Of a stretch of DNA of 64,000 nucleotides, positions 55,265 through 64,000 are shown piece by piece. Within the stretch, counting starts at the first letter, position 1; each line of letters starts with the position of its first letter. The position numbers and the translations under genes are program-made. The stretch comes from Clostridiales bacterium GWF2_38_85 (GTDB lineage: Bacteria > Bacillota > Clostridia > Oscillospirales > CAG-382), in assembly GCA_001797275.1 (NCBI GenBank), contig MGOY01000046.1:20117-84116 (forward strand), written 5' to 3'. The notes under the pieces were generated by a model, which was given only the letters and a program-made list of their open reading frames with translations, was not told where the DNA came from and ran no database searches.

Positions 55265-56191
55265 ATGACAAAGAAAATTCTCAGCATCGCATTGACAGCG
55301 CTTCTGCTTGTTTCAATGCTCACAGTTTTTGCTTCAGCAGATAACACTACAATGTTTACTGATTTTGACAGCTTAACCAGATTTGAAAAAGGTGTCGACA
55401 TCACTGACTTACCGGATGTTACAGCTGATGAATTCAAGGATTTCTATGCTGATTCATATGACAGCTCAGAAATGACAAATAAAGCTACTCTTACTATAGT
55501 TGATGCCAAAGGTGTTGATGGCAGTAAAGCTCTTGAAATTAAAATGCCAAGACAGGCAGACAACTCAAACATAGCTATTAACCTTTATGCTTCGACAACG
55601 AACAATATTCCTACATCATTTGTTGGAGCGGATTATCTGGTTCTTTGGGTTGACTTTACCGGTGTAGATTTCCGTAAAGCGTGTTTTGGTGTTTTCGATT
55701 CAAATCATGTTCTTTTCAGAACAGATGAACGCGATGGTATAAGCGACCTTAAATTTTATACTCAGGACGGAAATGGTGGTTGGACAGAGAATCTTCACGG
55801 TGGTGATGGATGCTTCGGTGCAGCTCAGGAATCCTCACTTCTTGATTATAAGGGTTGGGTAGCATTCCCGCTAGTTGACTTTGTATCTTGGGATTCAAAC
55901 GATGCACCTTTTGATGCTGATACTATGGAATTAGCAGGTGTTTACTTCTATTTCGATTACAATGGAGAAAGTTATACTGATAAACCTTTCTACTTCGATG
56001 ATATCCAGTTCCTTGCTGATTATACAACAGCAGATGATGTTGTTGCAGATGAAAGTGAAGCTGAAAGCACTGTTGAAAGCACAACAAGCGAAGAGACTCC
56101 AGCTGAAACAGGCGATAACTTCGTTATATTTGCTATCTTATCAGTTATCGCACTTGCAGGTGCAACACTTGTTGCGAGAAAAAGCAGATAA
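55265..56191 (+). CDS. Secreted surface protein with C-terminal sorting-type signal
   Basis: A 308-residue protein with signal peptide MTKKILSIALTALLLVSMLT and cleavage near FASADN. The middle is a beta-rich, aromatic-rich region (FVGADYLVLWVDFTG, YTDKPFYFDDIQF) that looks like a carbohydrate-binding fold; I cannot name the family. A Glu/Ser/Thr linker leads to PAETGDN, a hydrophobic stretch (FVIFAILSVIALAGATLVA) and RKSR. That is the layout of cell-wall sorting signals, with PAETG in place of LPXTG. GTTGGAGAAAAGG lies upstream of the ATG. Confidence 0.75.
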   Translation: MTKKILSIALTALLLVSMLTVFASADNTTMFTDFDSLTRFEKGVDITDLPDVTADEFKDFYADSYDSSEMTNKATLTIVDAKGVDGSKALEIKMPRQADNSNIAINLYASTTNNIPTSFVGADYLVLWVDFTGVDFRKACFGVFDSNHVLFRTDERDGISDLKFYTQDGNGGWTENLHGGDGCFGAAQESSLLDYKGWVAFPLVDFVSWDSNDAPFDADTMELAGVYFYFDYNGESYTDKPFYFDDIQFLADYTTADDVVADESEAESTVESTTSEETPAETGDNFVIFAILSVIALAGATLVARKSR

Positions 56192-56211
56192 TTAGTTTAA
56201 AATACAATATT

Positions 56212-56291
56212 AAATCGGTGCATCTTTTTTAGATGTACCGATTTAGATTAAAAACCAGCAGGGTATGAAACATCATACTCTGCTGGTTTTT
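56212..56291. terminator. Two hairpins forming a bidirectional terminator region
   Basis: AAATCGGTGCATCT/AGATGTACCGATTT (56212-56244) with a T-rich loop, then AAAAACCAGCAG/CTGCTGGTTTTT (56250-56291) with further inner pairing. They insulate the convergent surface-protein and oxidoreductase genes. Confidence 0.85.
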
Positions 56292-56307
56292 ATAATTAAT
56301 CTTTGTA

Positions 56308-57369
56308 TTAAAGAGCTATTTCTTTTCCGGTTTCGGATGAATCATACATAGCCTGCATCATCTTAGCTGTTACGATAACAGTATCGATGTGTGAAGGAAG
56401 CTTCTCACCGGTTTTGATACATCTGATGAACGAATCAATTTCGTTCTGGAATGCATTGATCTGTTGGAACTCAGGCTTGCAGGAGGTAAGCTTGCCGTCA
56501 GCAGTTCCCCATACTGTGAAGTCGCCGCCGTAGTTCAGACGGATACCTGCTTTTGTACCGATGAAGTCGATATAACCTTCGCTGATACCTATGTTCTGAG
56601 CCCATGCGCCGTTGAAGGTGATTGTTGGACCGTCTGTTCTGACGAATCCTGTTATAAAGTCATCAACATCGTAAGTACCATTAAGGTCCTTTGTGTTTTC
56701 AGCCCACATACCTTCGTAAACATAGTTCTTCATGTCTACGCCAAGTTTTGAGAAAGCTTTTGCTGAAACAGTCTTAGGAGTGGGATCGTTTGTACAGAAC
56801 ATAACTATATCAAGGTAATGTACGCCCCAATCGATAAGAACACCGCCGCCCGCGATTTCTTTTGTTGTGAAAGCACCGCCAAGGCCGGGGATTGAACGCT
56901 GTGAACGGAAGCTTACATATACATGATATACTTCGCCAAGCTCGCCTGCAGCAATCATTTCTCTTATTTTGTTAACAGCACTGTTAAATCTGTTTACAAC
57001 ACCGATATTGAGAACCTTGCCTGATTTGTTCTGGGCTTTTTTCATTTCAACTGCTTCAGAATAAATTCTTGCTGCGGGTTTCTCGCAGAGAACATTTTTA
57101 CCGGCATTTAAACAATCGATAGAAATTATAGAGTGCATCTTGTTGGGTGTACAAACAGAGATAGCTTCAACTTCTTTGTCTGCAAGAATTTCCTTGTAGT
57201 CAGTAACAGCAATACCGCAGCCGTATTTTTCAACAGCAGCTTTGGCTCTTTCCGGAATAATGTCGCAGAAATATTTGATTTCGACATCATTGTTATTCAT
57301 ATAACTCGGGATATGTGCACTATTGGCAATAGTACCACAACCGATAACAGCAACCTTTGTCTTTGCCAT
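56308..57369 (-). CDS. Gfo/Idh/MocA family NAD(P)-dependent oxidoreductase
   Basis: A 353-residue enzyme. The Rossmann start KVAVIGCGTIANSAHIPSY binds the cofactor, CEKPAAR contains the family's catalytic lysine, and GGVLIDWGVHYLDIVMFC supplies the substrate-site Asp and His. Family members oxidise or reduce sugars and inositols; the substrate here is not clear. AGGAGG precedes the ATG. It has its own promoter (57475-57503) and stands alone. Confidence 0.9.
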   Translation of the reverse strand: MAKTKVAVIGCGTIANSAHIPSYMNNNDVEIKYFCDIIPERAKAAVEKYGCGIAVTDYKEILADKEVEAISVCTPNKMHSIISIDCLNAGKNVLCEKPAARIYSEAVEMKKAQNKSGKVLNIGVVNRFNSAVNKIREMIAAGELGEVYHVYVSFRSQRSIPGLGGAFTTKEIAGGGVLIDWGVHYLDIVMFCTNDPTPKTVSAKAFSKLGVDMKNYVYEGMWAENTKDLNGTYDVDDFITGFVRTDGPTITFNGAWAQNIGISEGYIDFIGTKAGIRLNYGGDFTVWGTADGKLTSCKPEFQQINAFQNEIDSFIRCIKTGEKLPSHIDTVIVTAKMMQAMYDSSETGKEIAL

Positions 57370-57474
57370 TTTTAAATAGCCTCCTAAAACTTTCTTTTGT
57401 TAAATTTTTCACTTCTAAAAAATTGCGTTAGCTATTTTCTAGATTTTTATCTGTGGTTTCAGATTTATAAAATG

Positions 57475-57503
57475 ATTATATCATAAGGATTTTTGTTTGA
57501 CAA
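57475..57503 (-). promoter_or_regulatory. Promoter of the Gfo/Idh oxidoreductase gene
   Basis: On the minus strand TTGTCA (57503-57498) and a perfect TATAAT (57480-57475) have a 17-base spacer. The leader is about 100 bases. Confidence 0.75.
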
Positions 57504-57530
57504 TAGTTTTTACAAAAAATAATAAAACAC

Positions 57531-57559
57531 TTGTATTTGCATTGATTTTTTGTTATAAT
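57531..57559 (+). promoter_or_regulatory. Promoter of glpK
   Basis: TTGTAT (57531-57536) and TATAAT (57554-57559) have a 17-base spacer. The AT-rich leader is about 140 bases and contains TTTCATT/AATGAAA pairing (about 57666-57692) just before glpK. Confidence 0.65.
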
Positions 57560-57705
57560 AACCGAAAAGGACATATTAAAATTATTGAAATTACATAATT
57601 GTACACAATTTTAATATTCAAAACACAAAAATATTTTAAAATAATTAACTTTTTAAGAAAGGACTTTCATTCCACCCATACGGACAATGAAATCGCAAAA
57701 AATAA

Positions 57706-59196
57706 ATGAAATATTTGCTGGCTTTTGATCAGGGCACAACCTCATCAAGATGTATTCTCTTTCAGAAAAATAAACCAGTTGTAACATACTCACTTCCTCA
57801 TGAGCAGATTTATCCGATGAACGGTTGGGTTGAGCATAACCCGGTTGAGATATATAACAATCAAATTAAATGTGCTGCCGAAGTAATGTCTCAGCTTAAG
57901 ATAAGCTCGAATGATATTGCAGCAATCGGTATAACTAATCAACGAGAAACAACAATAGTCTGGGATAAGAATACGGGGAAACCGATTCATAATGCAATCG
58001 TATGGCAGTGCCGCCGAACAGCAGAGTTTTGCGACCAACTTAAAAATGACGGATTGAGCGATGTCGTACGCGAGAAAACAGGGCTTCCGATTGACTCGTA
58101 TTTTTCAGCGACAAAGGTTAAGTGGATACTTGATAATATACCGGGAGCGAGAGACAGAGCAAAACGAGGCGAACTGCTTTTCGGCACCATCGATACCTGG
58201 TTGATCTGGAATCTGACAAAAGGCAAGACCTTTGCAACCGATTATACAAACGCCTCAAGGACAATGTTATACAATATACACACATTACAGTGGGATAAAG
58301 AGCTGCTTGACCTTTTTGATATTCCGGAATGTATGCTGCCGAAGGTTTACCCTTCCTGCTATATTTATGGAGAAACCACTGTATTTGGTTCAGCTATTCC
58401 GATTGCAGGTGTTGCAGGTGATCAGCAATCTGCGTTGTTCGGGCAGTTATGCTTTGGCATGGGTGATGCAAAGAACACATACGGAACAGGTGCTTTCCTT
58501 CTTATGAACACCGGTCTTGTTGCCTGCCGCTCAAAAAGCGGGCTTATTACAACTATAGCATGCAGTGCAAACGGGGAAGTTAATTATGCACTTGAAGGCT
58601 CGGTATTTATTGCCGGTTCACTTGTCCAATGGCTGCGTGATGATCTTAAAATGATTCCTACAGCCCAAGCATCCGAACGCATTGCCGAAAAAGTTTCCGA
58701 CACCGGCGGAGTATATCTTGTTCCGGCATTTGTCGGTCTTGGCGCACCTCATTGGGATCCGTACGCAAGAGGTACAATCGTTGGTTTAACAAGAAGCTGT
58801 AAGAGAGAGCATCTTGTACGAGCAGCGCTTGAAGCAATTGCTCTTCAGTCTAATGATGTTATCCAACAGATGCAGGCAGATTCGAATATAAGAATCTCAA
58901 CACTTCGTGTTGATGGTGGTGCTTCTGCGAACAACCTGCTCATGCAGATACAGGCAGACATATCAAATTTAAGAGTAGACAGACCGTCATGTATAGAAAC
59001 AACAGCAATGGGGGCATCATATCTTGCAGGATTGACTGTTGGTTATTATAAAAATGTAAATGAAATAAGTGATAAATGGGAGCTTGATAATTCATTCAGG
59101 CCGCAAGTCACAATCGAATGGCGAAAAAATCTTATCAGTGGCTGGCGGAAGGCAATCGAGCGCTCAAAAGGCTGGGAAACCGATATAGAACAATGA
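57706..59196 (+). CDS. glpK: Glycerol kinase
   Basis: A 496-residue FGGY kinase. It shows [46 protein letters not shown] and GAGGAT-type [13 protein letters not shown] with [13 protein letters not shown]. Known role: glycerol to glycerol-3-phosphate. There is no recognisable ribosome site directly before ATG 57706; AGAAAGGAC is about 40 bases upstream with a hairpin between, so initiation may depend on folding. No glpF or glpD is adjacent. An aminopeptidase gene follows after 19 bases, probably cotranscribed. Confidence 0.95.
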   Translation: MKYLLAFDQGTTSSRCILFQKNKPVVTYSLPHEQIYPMNGWVEHNPVEIYNNQIKCAAEVMSQLKISSNDIAAIGITNQRETTIVWDKNTGKPIHNAIVWQCRRTAEFCDQLKNDGLSDVVREKTGLPIDSYFSATKVKWILDNIPGARDRAKRGELLFGTIDTWLIWNLTKGKTFATDYTNASRTMLYNIHTLQWDKELLDLFDIPECMLPKVYPSCYIYGETTVFGSAIPIAGVAGDQQSALFGQLCFGMGDAKNTYGTGAFLLMNTGLVACRSKSGLITTIACSANGEVNYALEGSVFIAGSLVQWLRDDLKMIPTAQASERIAEKVSDTGGVYLVPAFVGLGAPHWDPYARGTIVGLTRSCKREHLVRAALEAIALQSNDVIQQMQADSNIRISTLRVDGGASANNLLMQIQADISNLRVDRPSCIETTAMGASYLAGLTVGYYKNVNEISDKWELDNSFRPQVTIEWRKNLISGWRKAIERSKGWETDIEQ

Positions 59197-59215
59197 ATTT
59201 GAAGGAGAGACAAAT

Positions 59216-60451
59216 ATGTATCGTGAAGATGATTTGAGAAAATATGCAGACTTAATAGTCAAGACAGGAGCAAATGTTCAGGAAAATCAGGTTGTTGTTC
59301 TCCGCGCACCAATTGAATGTGCAGAATTTTGCAACATGATAACCGAACAGGCATTTTTGACCGGAGCAAAGGATGTTATAACAACATACTCCGATAGTGC
59401 GAACCAGCGTATCAGATATAAATATGCAACAACCGAGACTCTTTGTGATGTTCCTCAGTGGTCAATTGACCGCTCAATGAAATATATAAACGAGGGCTGT
59501 TGTCTTATAAGTATCACAGGTGATGATCCCAATGCGTTCGAAGGTCTTGATCAGGCAAAAATCGGAGCTGCAAAAAAAGCGCTTATGATAGCAAACGCAC
59601 CGTTCTATGACAAGCTTGACAAGAGCGAGAATCAATGGACTGTAGTTGCATATCCGGGAGTAAAATGGGCAAAGAAGGTTTTCCCAGAGCTTGACGAAAA
59701 AGCAGCGCAGGAAAAGCTTTGGGATAAAATATTCTCAACAACAAGAATTTCAGGCGACTCCGATCCTGTTGCAGCATGGGCAAAGCATACAAAAGCACTT
59801 CATAACCATTGTGAAATACTCAACAACAGCGGAATAAAAACGATGGTTATTATAAACAGCCTTGGTACAAATATTACAGTTGAACTTGCTGAGGATTATG
59901 TCTGGAGCGGTGGGGCAGAAAGAACAGTTGACGGAGTCGAATTCCAGGCAAATATGCCCACCGAAGAAGTCTTCACAATGCCATATAAGGATAGGGTAAA
60001 CGGAAAAGTCTATGCTGCTATGCCGCTTAATTATCAGGGTGTTATGGTTGAGGATTTCTGGTTCGAGTTCAAAGATGGTAAGGTTGTTGCTTTCGATGCA
60101 AAGAAAGGCAAAGAAGCAATCGAACAGCTTCTTGCTATCGATGATGGCAGCTCAAAACTCGGAGAGCTTGCGCTTGTTGCATACAACACACCAATCCGTG
60201 AAAGCGGTATTCTGTTCTATAATACTTTATTTGATGAAAATGCAGCCTGCCACCTTGCGTTAGGAAGTGCATATCCTATAAACATGAAAAATGGCAGCAG
60301 CATGACTAAGGAAGAAAGAACAACAAAAGGCTGTAACGATTCTGTATCACATGTTGACTTTATGTTCGGAACAAACGATTTATCTGTTGTCGGCATTACT
60401 GCCGATGGCAAGGAAATCAAGGTTTTCGAAAACGGAACTTGGGTATTATAA
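59216..60451 (+). CDS. M29-family (thermophilic) aminopeptidase
   Basis: A 411-residue metallo-aminopeptidase of the AmpS/PepS type. Metal-site and core motifs include a conserved Glu (AMPLNYQGVMVEDFWFEF), GELALV with ESGILFYNTLFDENAACHLALG, and SVSHVDFMFG with the metal-binding His and Asp. Known role: releases N-terminal residues from peptides in the cytosol. AAGGAGAGA precedes the ATG. It ends in a strong terminator. Confidence 0.93.
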   Translation: MYREDDLRKYADLIVKTGANVQENQVVVLRAPIECAEFCNMITEQAFLTGAKDVITTYSDSANQRIRYKYATTETLCDVPQWSIDRSMKYINEGCCLISITGDDPNAFEGLDQAKIGAAKKALMIANAPFYDKLDKSENQWTVVAYPGVKWAKKVFPELDEKAAQEKLWDKIFSTTRISGDSDPVAAWAKHTKALHNHCEILNNSGIKTMVIINSLGTNITVELAEDYVWSGGAERTVDGVEFQANMPTEEVFTMPYKDRVNGKVYAAMPLNYQGVMVEDFWFEFKDGKVVAFDAKKGKEAIEQLLAIDDGSSKLGELALVAYNTPIRESGILFYNTLFDENAACHLALGSAYPINMKNGSSMTKEERTTKGCNDSVSHVDFMFGTNDLSVVGITADGKEIKVFENGTWVL

Positions 60452-60482
60452 ATATTATCATTGCATTAAATCGATTACCAAC

Positions 60483-60516
60483 AAAAAATCAAGTCGGGTA
60501 TGACTTGATTTTTTTT
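60483..60516 (+). terminator. Intrinsic terminator of the glpK operon
   Basis: AAAAAATCAAGTC (60483-60495) pairs with GACTTGATTTTTT (60502-60514), ending in an 8-T run. Confidence 0.92.
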
Positions 60517-60578
60517 GTATAAGGCTTTATAATTGTTTTATAATACTATTTCTATAAGAGACAGTAGAAAAAACATCT

Positions 60579-60634
60579 CGAAAAAGTCCATACAGTGAAG
60601 ACTTTTCCATACTAATTCCAAATAGAATTAGTAT
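60579..60634 (+). repeat. Two hairpins upstream of the broken lipoprotein gene
   Basis: AAAAGTC/GACTTTT (60582-60588 with 60600-60606) is a copy of the asnB-leader hairpin. ATACTAATTC/GAATTAGTAT (60609-60618 with 60625-60634) follows. No promoter was clear. Confidence 0.6.
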
Positions 60635-60706
60635 AAGTGAATATACCATTACATAATAATCATATAAGATGGTTATTCAACAATTTTTTATTGAAGGGCG
60701 CAGAAG

Positions 60707-62395
60707 ATGCGTAAATTTATTGTCTTTTGTTTATCTGTTTATTTTCTGTTGATACTGTTCAGCTGTGAAAATACAGGTAATGAAAGCACATTATCAGATA
60801 CATCAAATGCAGTATCTGAAGTAAGCGACCCAATTGAAATCATAAACAAGGATGGCTATACAATGAAAATTACATCCCAAAACGATGGCAAACAAATACT
60901 TGAGATAATCCCGGAAGCACAGGATTATTCAAATGAAACACCATATCAGCCATACAGAAATATTTTCAGTACCGAACCGATAATTCTTAATGTTAATAAT
61001 GAAACCGCACCCGATTATAAGACAGAGCTTGTCTATAAGAAACGAGAAGACGGAAATTATATCTATTCAAACAACCTTGAAATGCTTTAGCAGGAGGATG
61101 TCAGTCAGGCAATAATCCGCAACCGCAGTATGAACGGTATGTATGAGTTTACATTCGAGCATTCCAACCATACCAACAGCAGCTTCTATCTTGGTTATCA
61201 GCTGTTGAATAGCGGCGATACAGACGCAATTGTAACAGTATATAACATCGGTCTGCAGGTGCAGGGCGAGTGGCTTGGTCAGCGATCATGGAGCGATTTT
61301 TTCAATTATCGCTTTGAACTGCCGGAGGATTACTTTGTTGATGGGAAAGAAAGCCCCATGTATGTCGGCTGCGATTATGCCGATTACACCCCAACTGTAT
61401 TTGAGCCTGTGACCGTAACAATACCGGCAGGTGAGTATATATATGTTTTAGGCGGTACAACAGCTGATGCATATAATAATACCAACATTGGCAAAACCGC
61501 AGATAAAGCTGTCCTGAAAGGAAAATGTTCGAATGGTGCAGTGTTGTTCAATGTCGAAGGCGGCGATGTAACCGGTTCATTCTATGTCTACACAAAAGCA
61601 GCACAGGTACAAGCCAATCCCGATGAGCAAGGCTATATTGTAACACGCAACGATACAAATTTTGGTTCGCAGTATAAAGGCACCGATCCCAAGCTTGGGC
61701 TGATAGAAGCTAATATCACTTTTGTTGTCAACGATAAAACCGCTTCATCGAAGTTGCCTGTAATGTACTACAACTTCAGGGACCCAGATTATGCTTCGAA
61801 AACCTTGCCATATCAGGAATATACCATGATACGTAATCTGGTTGCAGGCAGAGAATGGCTGACGAGCTTGAATCCGAACAACCTGGCAAAAGCAGTCGGA
61901 ACAGACATGATGATTTTCGAGTATATAGATGAAGACGGAAACCCGATTGTTATCGATAACGAGCATGCCGACGGAAGAGGCAATGCAGCGAACACCGGTA
62001 ACTGGATGGTCCAATATTCTGACAACTTCACTCTGATAAACACCGGCACAACAGCACGCACCTTCAAAATTTATAAAAAAGGTGCTCCTTCAGGCGCATT
62101 GATGACAATGGTCAGAGATGTCAACGGTAAGGTGCTTGACGCAAAGTTGAAAGCACAGCCATATTATTATGCCGAAGGTCAAATTCCCTGGAATGCAGAT
62201 AAGGACCTGCTTACCTTCAAGAACGGGTATTACTGGTACATGGTTGACGGCAAACCGTATTGCGATATAGTCGACGAGCGTTCGCTTGTCTGGACTGTAA
62301 CTGTTGAGCCGATGAGTATGGAACGAATCACTGTCGACTACCTCATCATGGGCAACTCTAACGGCGGTATAACTCACTGGGTTGTGGTTGAATAA
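60707..62395 (+). pseudogene. Large lipoprotein with one in-frame TAG
   Basis: The start MRKFIVFCLSVYFLLILFSC has a lipobox (LFSC), then a Ser/Glu linker. Codon 128 (61088-61090) is TAG. The same frame stays open to 62395, so the full protein would be about 562 residues. After the stop the sequence goes on as QEDVSQAIIRNRSMNG; a CAG-to-TAG change would explain it. The second part (from about 61130) is beta-rich with many aromatic residues (YEFTFEHSNHTNSSFYLGYQ, MYYNFRDPDYASKTLPYQEY); I do not recognise the family. Internal restart near an AGGAGGATG is out of frame. It may be a pseudogene, a read error or stop read-through. Confidence 0.8.
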
Positions 62396-62449
62396 ATTAA
62401 AATTATCAAAACTAATCGAACCGAATTGCAATTCTCAGCGACTAAGTAA

Positions 62450-63028
62450 TTGAAAGCGGATTTAGGAGGTGATGCAGATGGTTTTTCATACGATAGCTGT
62501 GCAGAGGATGAATTAATAGAAAAAGCAATTTCCGGAGATAATTCGGCTTTTGAGTGTTTAATGGCACGATATTTAAAAGTCATTTATAATTATATTTTAC
62601 TCAGTGTTTCTTCGTCTGAGGATGTAAAAGACATTCTGCAGGAAACAATGTTAGCAGCATGGCAAAATCTAAAAACATATAATTCATGTTCAACTTTAAA
62701 AACTTGGTTATTCAGCATAACACGATATAAAATAAACGATTATTACAGAAAAACATATCGATATAATACTGATGATCTTGATGATTACTATGATGAATTA
62801 AGTGCCGAGGATAATACATTGGATGTTGCAAAACAGATAGATATAAAAAACGCATTGAGTAACCTTTCAAATATTGAAAAAGAATTAGTTTATATGATTT
62901 TTAACGCACAACTAAGTTATAAAGAAATTTCTGGTATTACTGGCTTACCAACAGGTACAATAAAGAGTAAAATGTCAAACATAAGAAGTAAGCTGAAGAA
63001 GAATTTGGGGGATGCATATAATGATTGA
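62450..63028 (+). CDS. ECF-type RNA polymerase sigma factor (start uncertain, possible frameshift)
   Basis: About 180 residues with region 2 (SEDVKDILQETMLAAWQNL, KTWLFSITRYKINDYYRK) and region 4 (LSNIEKELVYMIFNAQLSYK, EISGITGLPTGTIKSKMSNI). The only in-frame start found is TTG 62450, which has no ribosome site. AGGAGG (62464-62469) instead lies 8 bases before ATG 62478, which is in the next frame. One extra T in the run 62482-62486 would join that ATG to the sigma frame as MVFSYDSCAEDE. A lost T is therefore likely. The next gene, an anti-sigma factor, overlaps its end. Confidence 0.85.
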   Translation: MKADLGGDADGFSYDSCAEDELIEKAISGDNSAFECLMARYLKVIYNYILLSVSSSEDVKDILQETMLAAWQNLKTYNSCSTLKTWLFSITRYKINDYYRKTYRYNTDDLDDYYDELSAEDNTLDVAKQIDIKNALSNLSNIEKELVYMIFNAQLSYKEISGITGLPTGTIKSKMSNIRSKLKKNLGDAYND

Positions 63029-63341
63029 TTGCAAATATATAGTTGATCTGTTACCATACTATATTAATAAAAGTTTATCGAGAGAGGATAATACAATTGT
63101 TATACAACATCTTGCTCAATGTGAGAAGTGCCGGAAAGAAATCGCTTTATTTATTTTGGCTAAAAAAGAATCCGATATTCTTTTTAGAGAAGTACCTGAC
63201 GATATAATTAAATCCGCTTTCGAAAAGGTTAAGGATAATGAAAACAATAGTGTTTTATCGTTATCTCAAGCATTAATTATGATTAGATCAGCAGTAAGTC
63301 TTACAAGAAAAGCAACAAAATTCGCTTTTCAATTAATTTAG
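63021..63341 (+). CDS. Zinc-finger anti-sigma factor
   Basis: A 106-residue protein starting at ATG 63021, inside the end of the sigma gene (8-base overlap). It has the ZAS-type zinc site with HLAQCEKC (H-x3-C-x2-C) near residues 32-39, after CKYIVDLLPYYINKSLS, a typical anti-sigma start. A C-terminal hydrophobic part is weak as a membrane helix, so it may be soluble. Expected role: holds the cognate ECF sigma until a signal arrives. Confidence 0.87.
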   Translation: MIDCKYIVDLLPYYINKSLSREDNTIVIQHLAQCEKCRKEIALFILAKKESDILFREVPDDIIKSAFEKVKDNENNSVLSLSQALIMIRSAVSLTRKATKFAFQLI

Positions 63342-63353
63342 GAGGAATTATTT

Positions 63354-63608
63354 ATGGCTAATGGAATACCAACTCAAGAGATCGGCGAGCTTCTTGATAA
63401 AATGGCTGAAAAGCTACCAAAGATGATATCAGCGTTAATGGGTACTTTATACTCAGCTGAATCTGGCAAACAAATGGGTAAAGCGGTCGGCAGCTTTTAT
63501 AAAGAGTTATTAGAATCTGGAATACCTCAGGACGAAGCCATTCAAATGGCAAAAGATTATTTACTAACTATTAAGGATATATCAAAAAATTTTTCAAACG
63601 GTAACTAA
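63354..63608 (+). CDS. Small helical protein of unknown function in the ECF operon
   Basis: An 84-residue, mainly helical protein (IGELLDKMAEKLPKMISALM, then KELLESGIPQDEAIQMAKDY). AGGAGG lies 8 bases before the ATG and 12 bases after the anti-sigma stop. There is no signal peptide or membrane helix. I do not recognise a family. The tight spacing suggests it belongs to the sigma regulon or signalling unit. Confidence 0.7.
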   Translation: MANGIPTQEIGELLDKMAEKLPKMISALMGTLYSAESGKQMGKAVGSFYKELLESGIPQDEAIQMAKDYLLTIKDISKNFSNGN

Positions 63609-63625
63609 ATTAGTCAGGAGTAGTT

Positions 63626-63829
63626 ATGAAAAACATTCTACATTGGTGTCTATTTGTTTTACGGATAATTATATATCTGCTCCTACTCCCTTTCTTTGCT
63701 TTGTGGGTGTTGTTTAAATATGTTATCTTTAAATTCACATTAATCAGAAATTTGCAGAAATTTGGGATGCCGTTTAACGAAGCAGCAATTCTGTCTAAAG
63801 AAATTAATCCAAGAAAGATACTCAAATAG
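63626..63829 (+). CDS. Small membrane protein of unknown function in the ECF operon
   Basis: A 67-residue protein with one or two membrane helices (CLFVLRIIIYLLLLPFFALW, VLFKYVIFKF) and a short cytosolic end. CAGGAG lies upstream. It follows the helical protein by 17 bases and a terminator comes directly after, so it is the last gene of the four-gene ECF operon. Function is unknown. Confidence 0.65.
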   Translation: MKNILHWCLFVLRIIIYLLLLPFFALWVLFKYVIFKFTLIRNLQKFGMPFNEAAILSKEINPRKILK

Positions 63830-63831
63830 TA

Positions 63832-63858
63832 AAAGGCGGCCATCGGCCGCCTTTATTT
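63832..63858 (+). terminator. Intrinsic terminator of the ECF operon
   Basis: AAAGGCGGCC (63832-63841) pairs with GGCCGCCTTT (63845-63854), followed by ATTTTA. Confidence 0.88.
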
Positions 63859-64000
63859 TAACTTCCCTAAAGATATGTCAAGATTTTTTACTTCTGTTTT
63901 GGTATAATCATCAATGAAACCTGCTAATAAAAGTCAAGTCCTAAATCAGAAAAATTATCATGTAAATAATGGGAGTGATCTGCAGAAAAATATGTATAAC
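63859..64000. other. Right edge, no gene seen
   Basis: An AT-rich tail with a TATAAT at about 63903-63908 on the plus strand, but no matching -35 box. A gene may begin beyond the window. Confidence 0.4.

Noticed and set aside
61130..62395. Separate cytosolic gene starting at ATG 61130
   Set aside because: The frame is continuous with the upstream lipoprotein apart from one TAG, there is no good ribosome site at 61130, and the product looks like the rest of an exported protein.

Overview
The window reads as a chromosomal segment of an anaerobic, low-to-moderate GC Gram-positive bacterium of class Clostridia, most likely an Oscillospirales/Ruminococcaceae-type lineage. Pointers are the ylxM-ffh-rpsP-khpA block, the rny-ymdB pair, the thiI/NifS-type desulfurase pair, a SpoVB-like flippase, SecA with a C-terminal zinc motif, many lipoproteins with Ser/Glu-rich linkers, a sodium-dependent decarboxylase membrane subunit, and AGGAGG-type ribosome binding sites. 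This placement is inference; no rRNA or tRNA gene was seen.

Layout. 1-1882: 5' part of a cobalamin-type methionine synthase (minus strand, runs off the left edge). 2230-12766: replication, queuosine and mismatch-repair block on the plus strand (dnaA, dnaN, tgt, mutS, mutL). A small accessory island sits between mutS and mutL: an AAC(6')-like acetyltransferase, a frameshifted P-loop kinase, a HAM1/RdgB-like NTP pyrophosphatase and a DUF2809 membrane protein. 12817-21889: a GHL10 lipoprotein, glyA, a flippase, a discoidin-type lipoprotein, a PrsW-type protease and a ribokinase. 22013-24570: SRP/ribosome operon. 24674-33161: a nucleotidyltransferase with a degenerate phosphomutase half, ribF, a degenerate S11 peptidase, an ECF sigma factor with a VWA partner, and an AlgX-like lipoprotein. 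33305-35966: an alpha/beta hydrolase, an IS1595-type transposase and trmL. 36060-39104: secA behind a duplicated leader. 39122-45779: two membrane proteins, asnB and a DUF4855 lipoprotein. 46060-50212 (minus): a broken membrane gene, cinA, thiI and a desulfurase. 50479-54968: rny, ymdB, yajC, decarboxylase beta subunit and a newly spotted 45-aa partner. 55106-60451: a surface protein, a Gfo/Idh oxidoreductase, glpK and an M29 aminopeptidase. 60707-64000: a lipoprotein broken by an in-frame TAG and an ECF sigma/anti-sigma operon with two small proteins.

The most distinctive feature is in the spaces between genes. Many genes are preceded by strong stem-loops whose last arm ends at or near the ribosome binding site (dnaN, tgt, the flippase, khpA, secA, the 39240 gene, asnB, ymdB, the 60707 lipoprotein). 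Two of these leaders (before dnaN and before 39240) share sequence and a base-paired core with wobble-compatible change. Two others (before asnB and before 60707) share a different hairpin. secA has a duplicated leader enclosing a 29-codon ORF that ends on its start. These look like dispersed structured RNA or MITE-like elements co-opted as leaders.

Three coding regions carry single lesions (one-base shifts in an A run and a T run, one CAG-like to TAG change), so assembly error or recent decay must be considered for them. No CRISPR array, phage module or defence island was seen.
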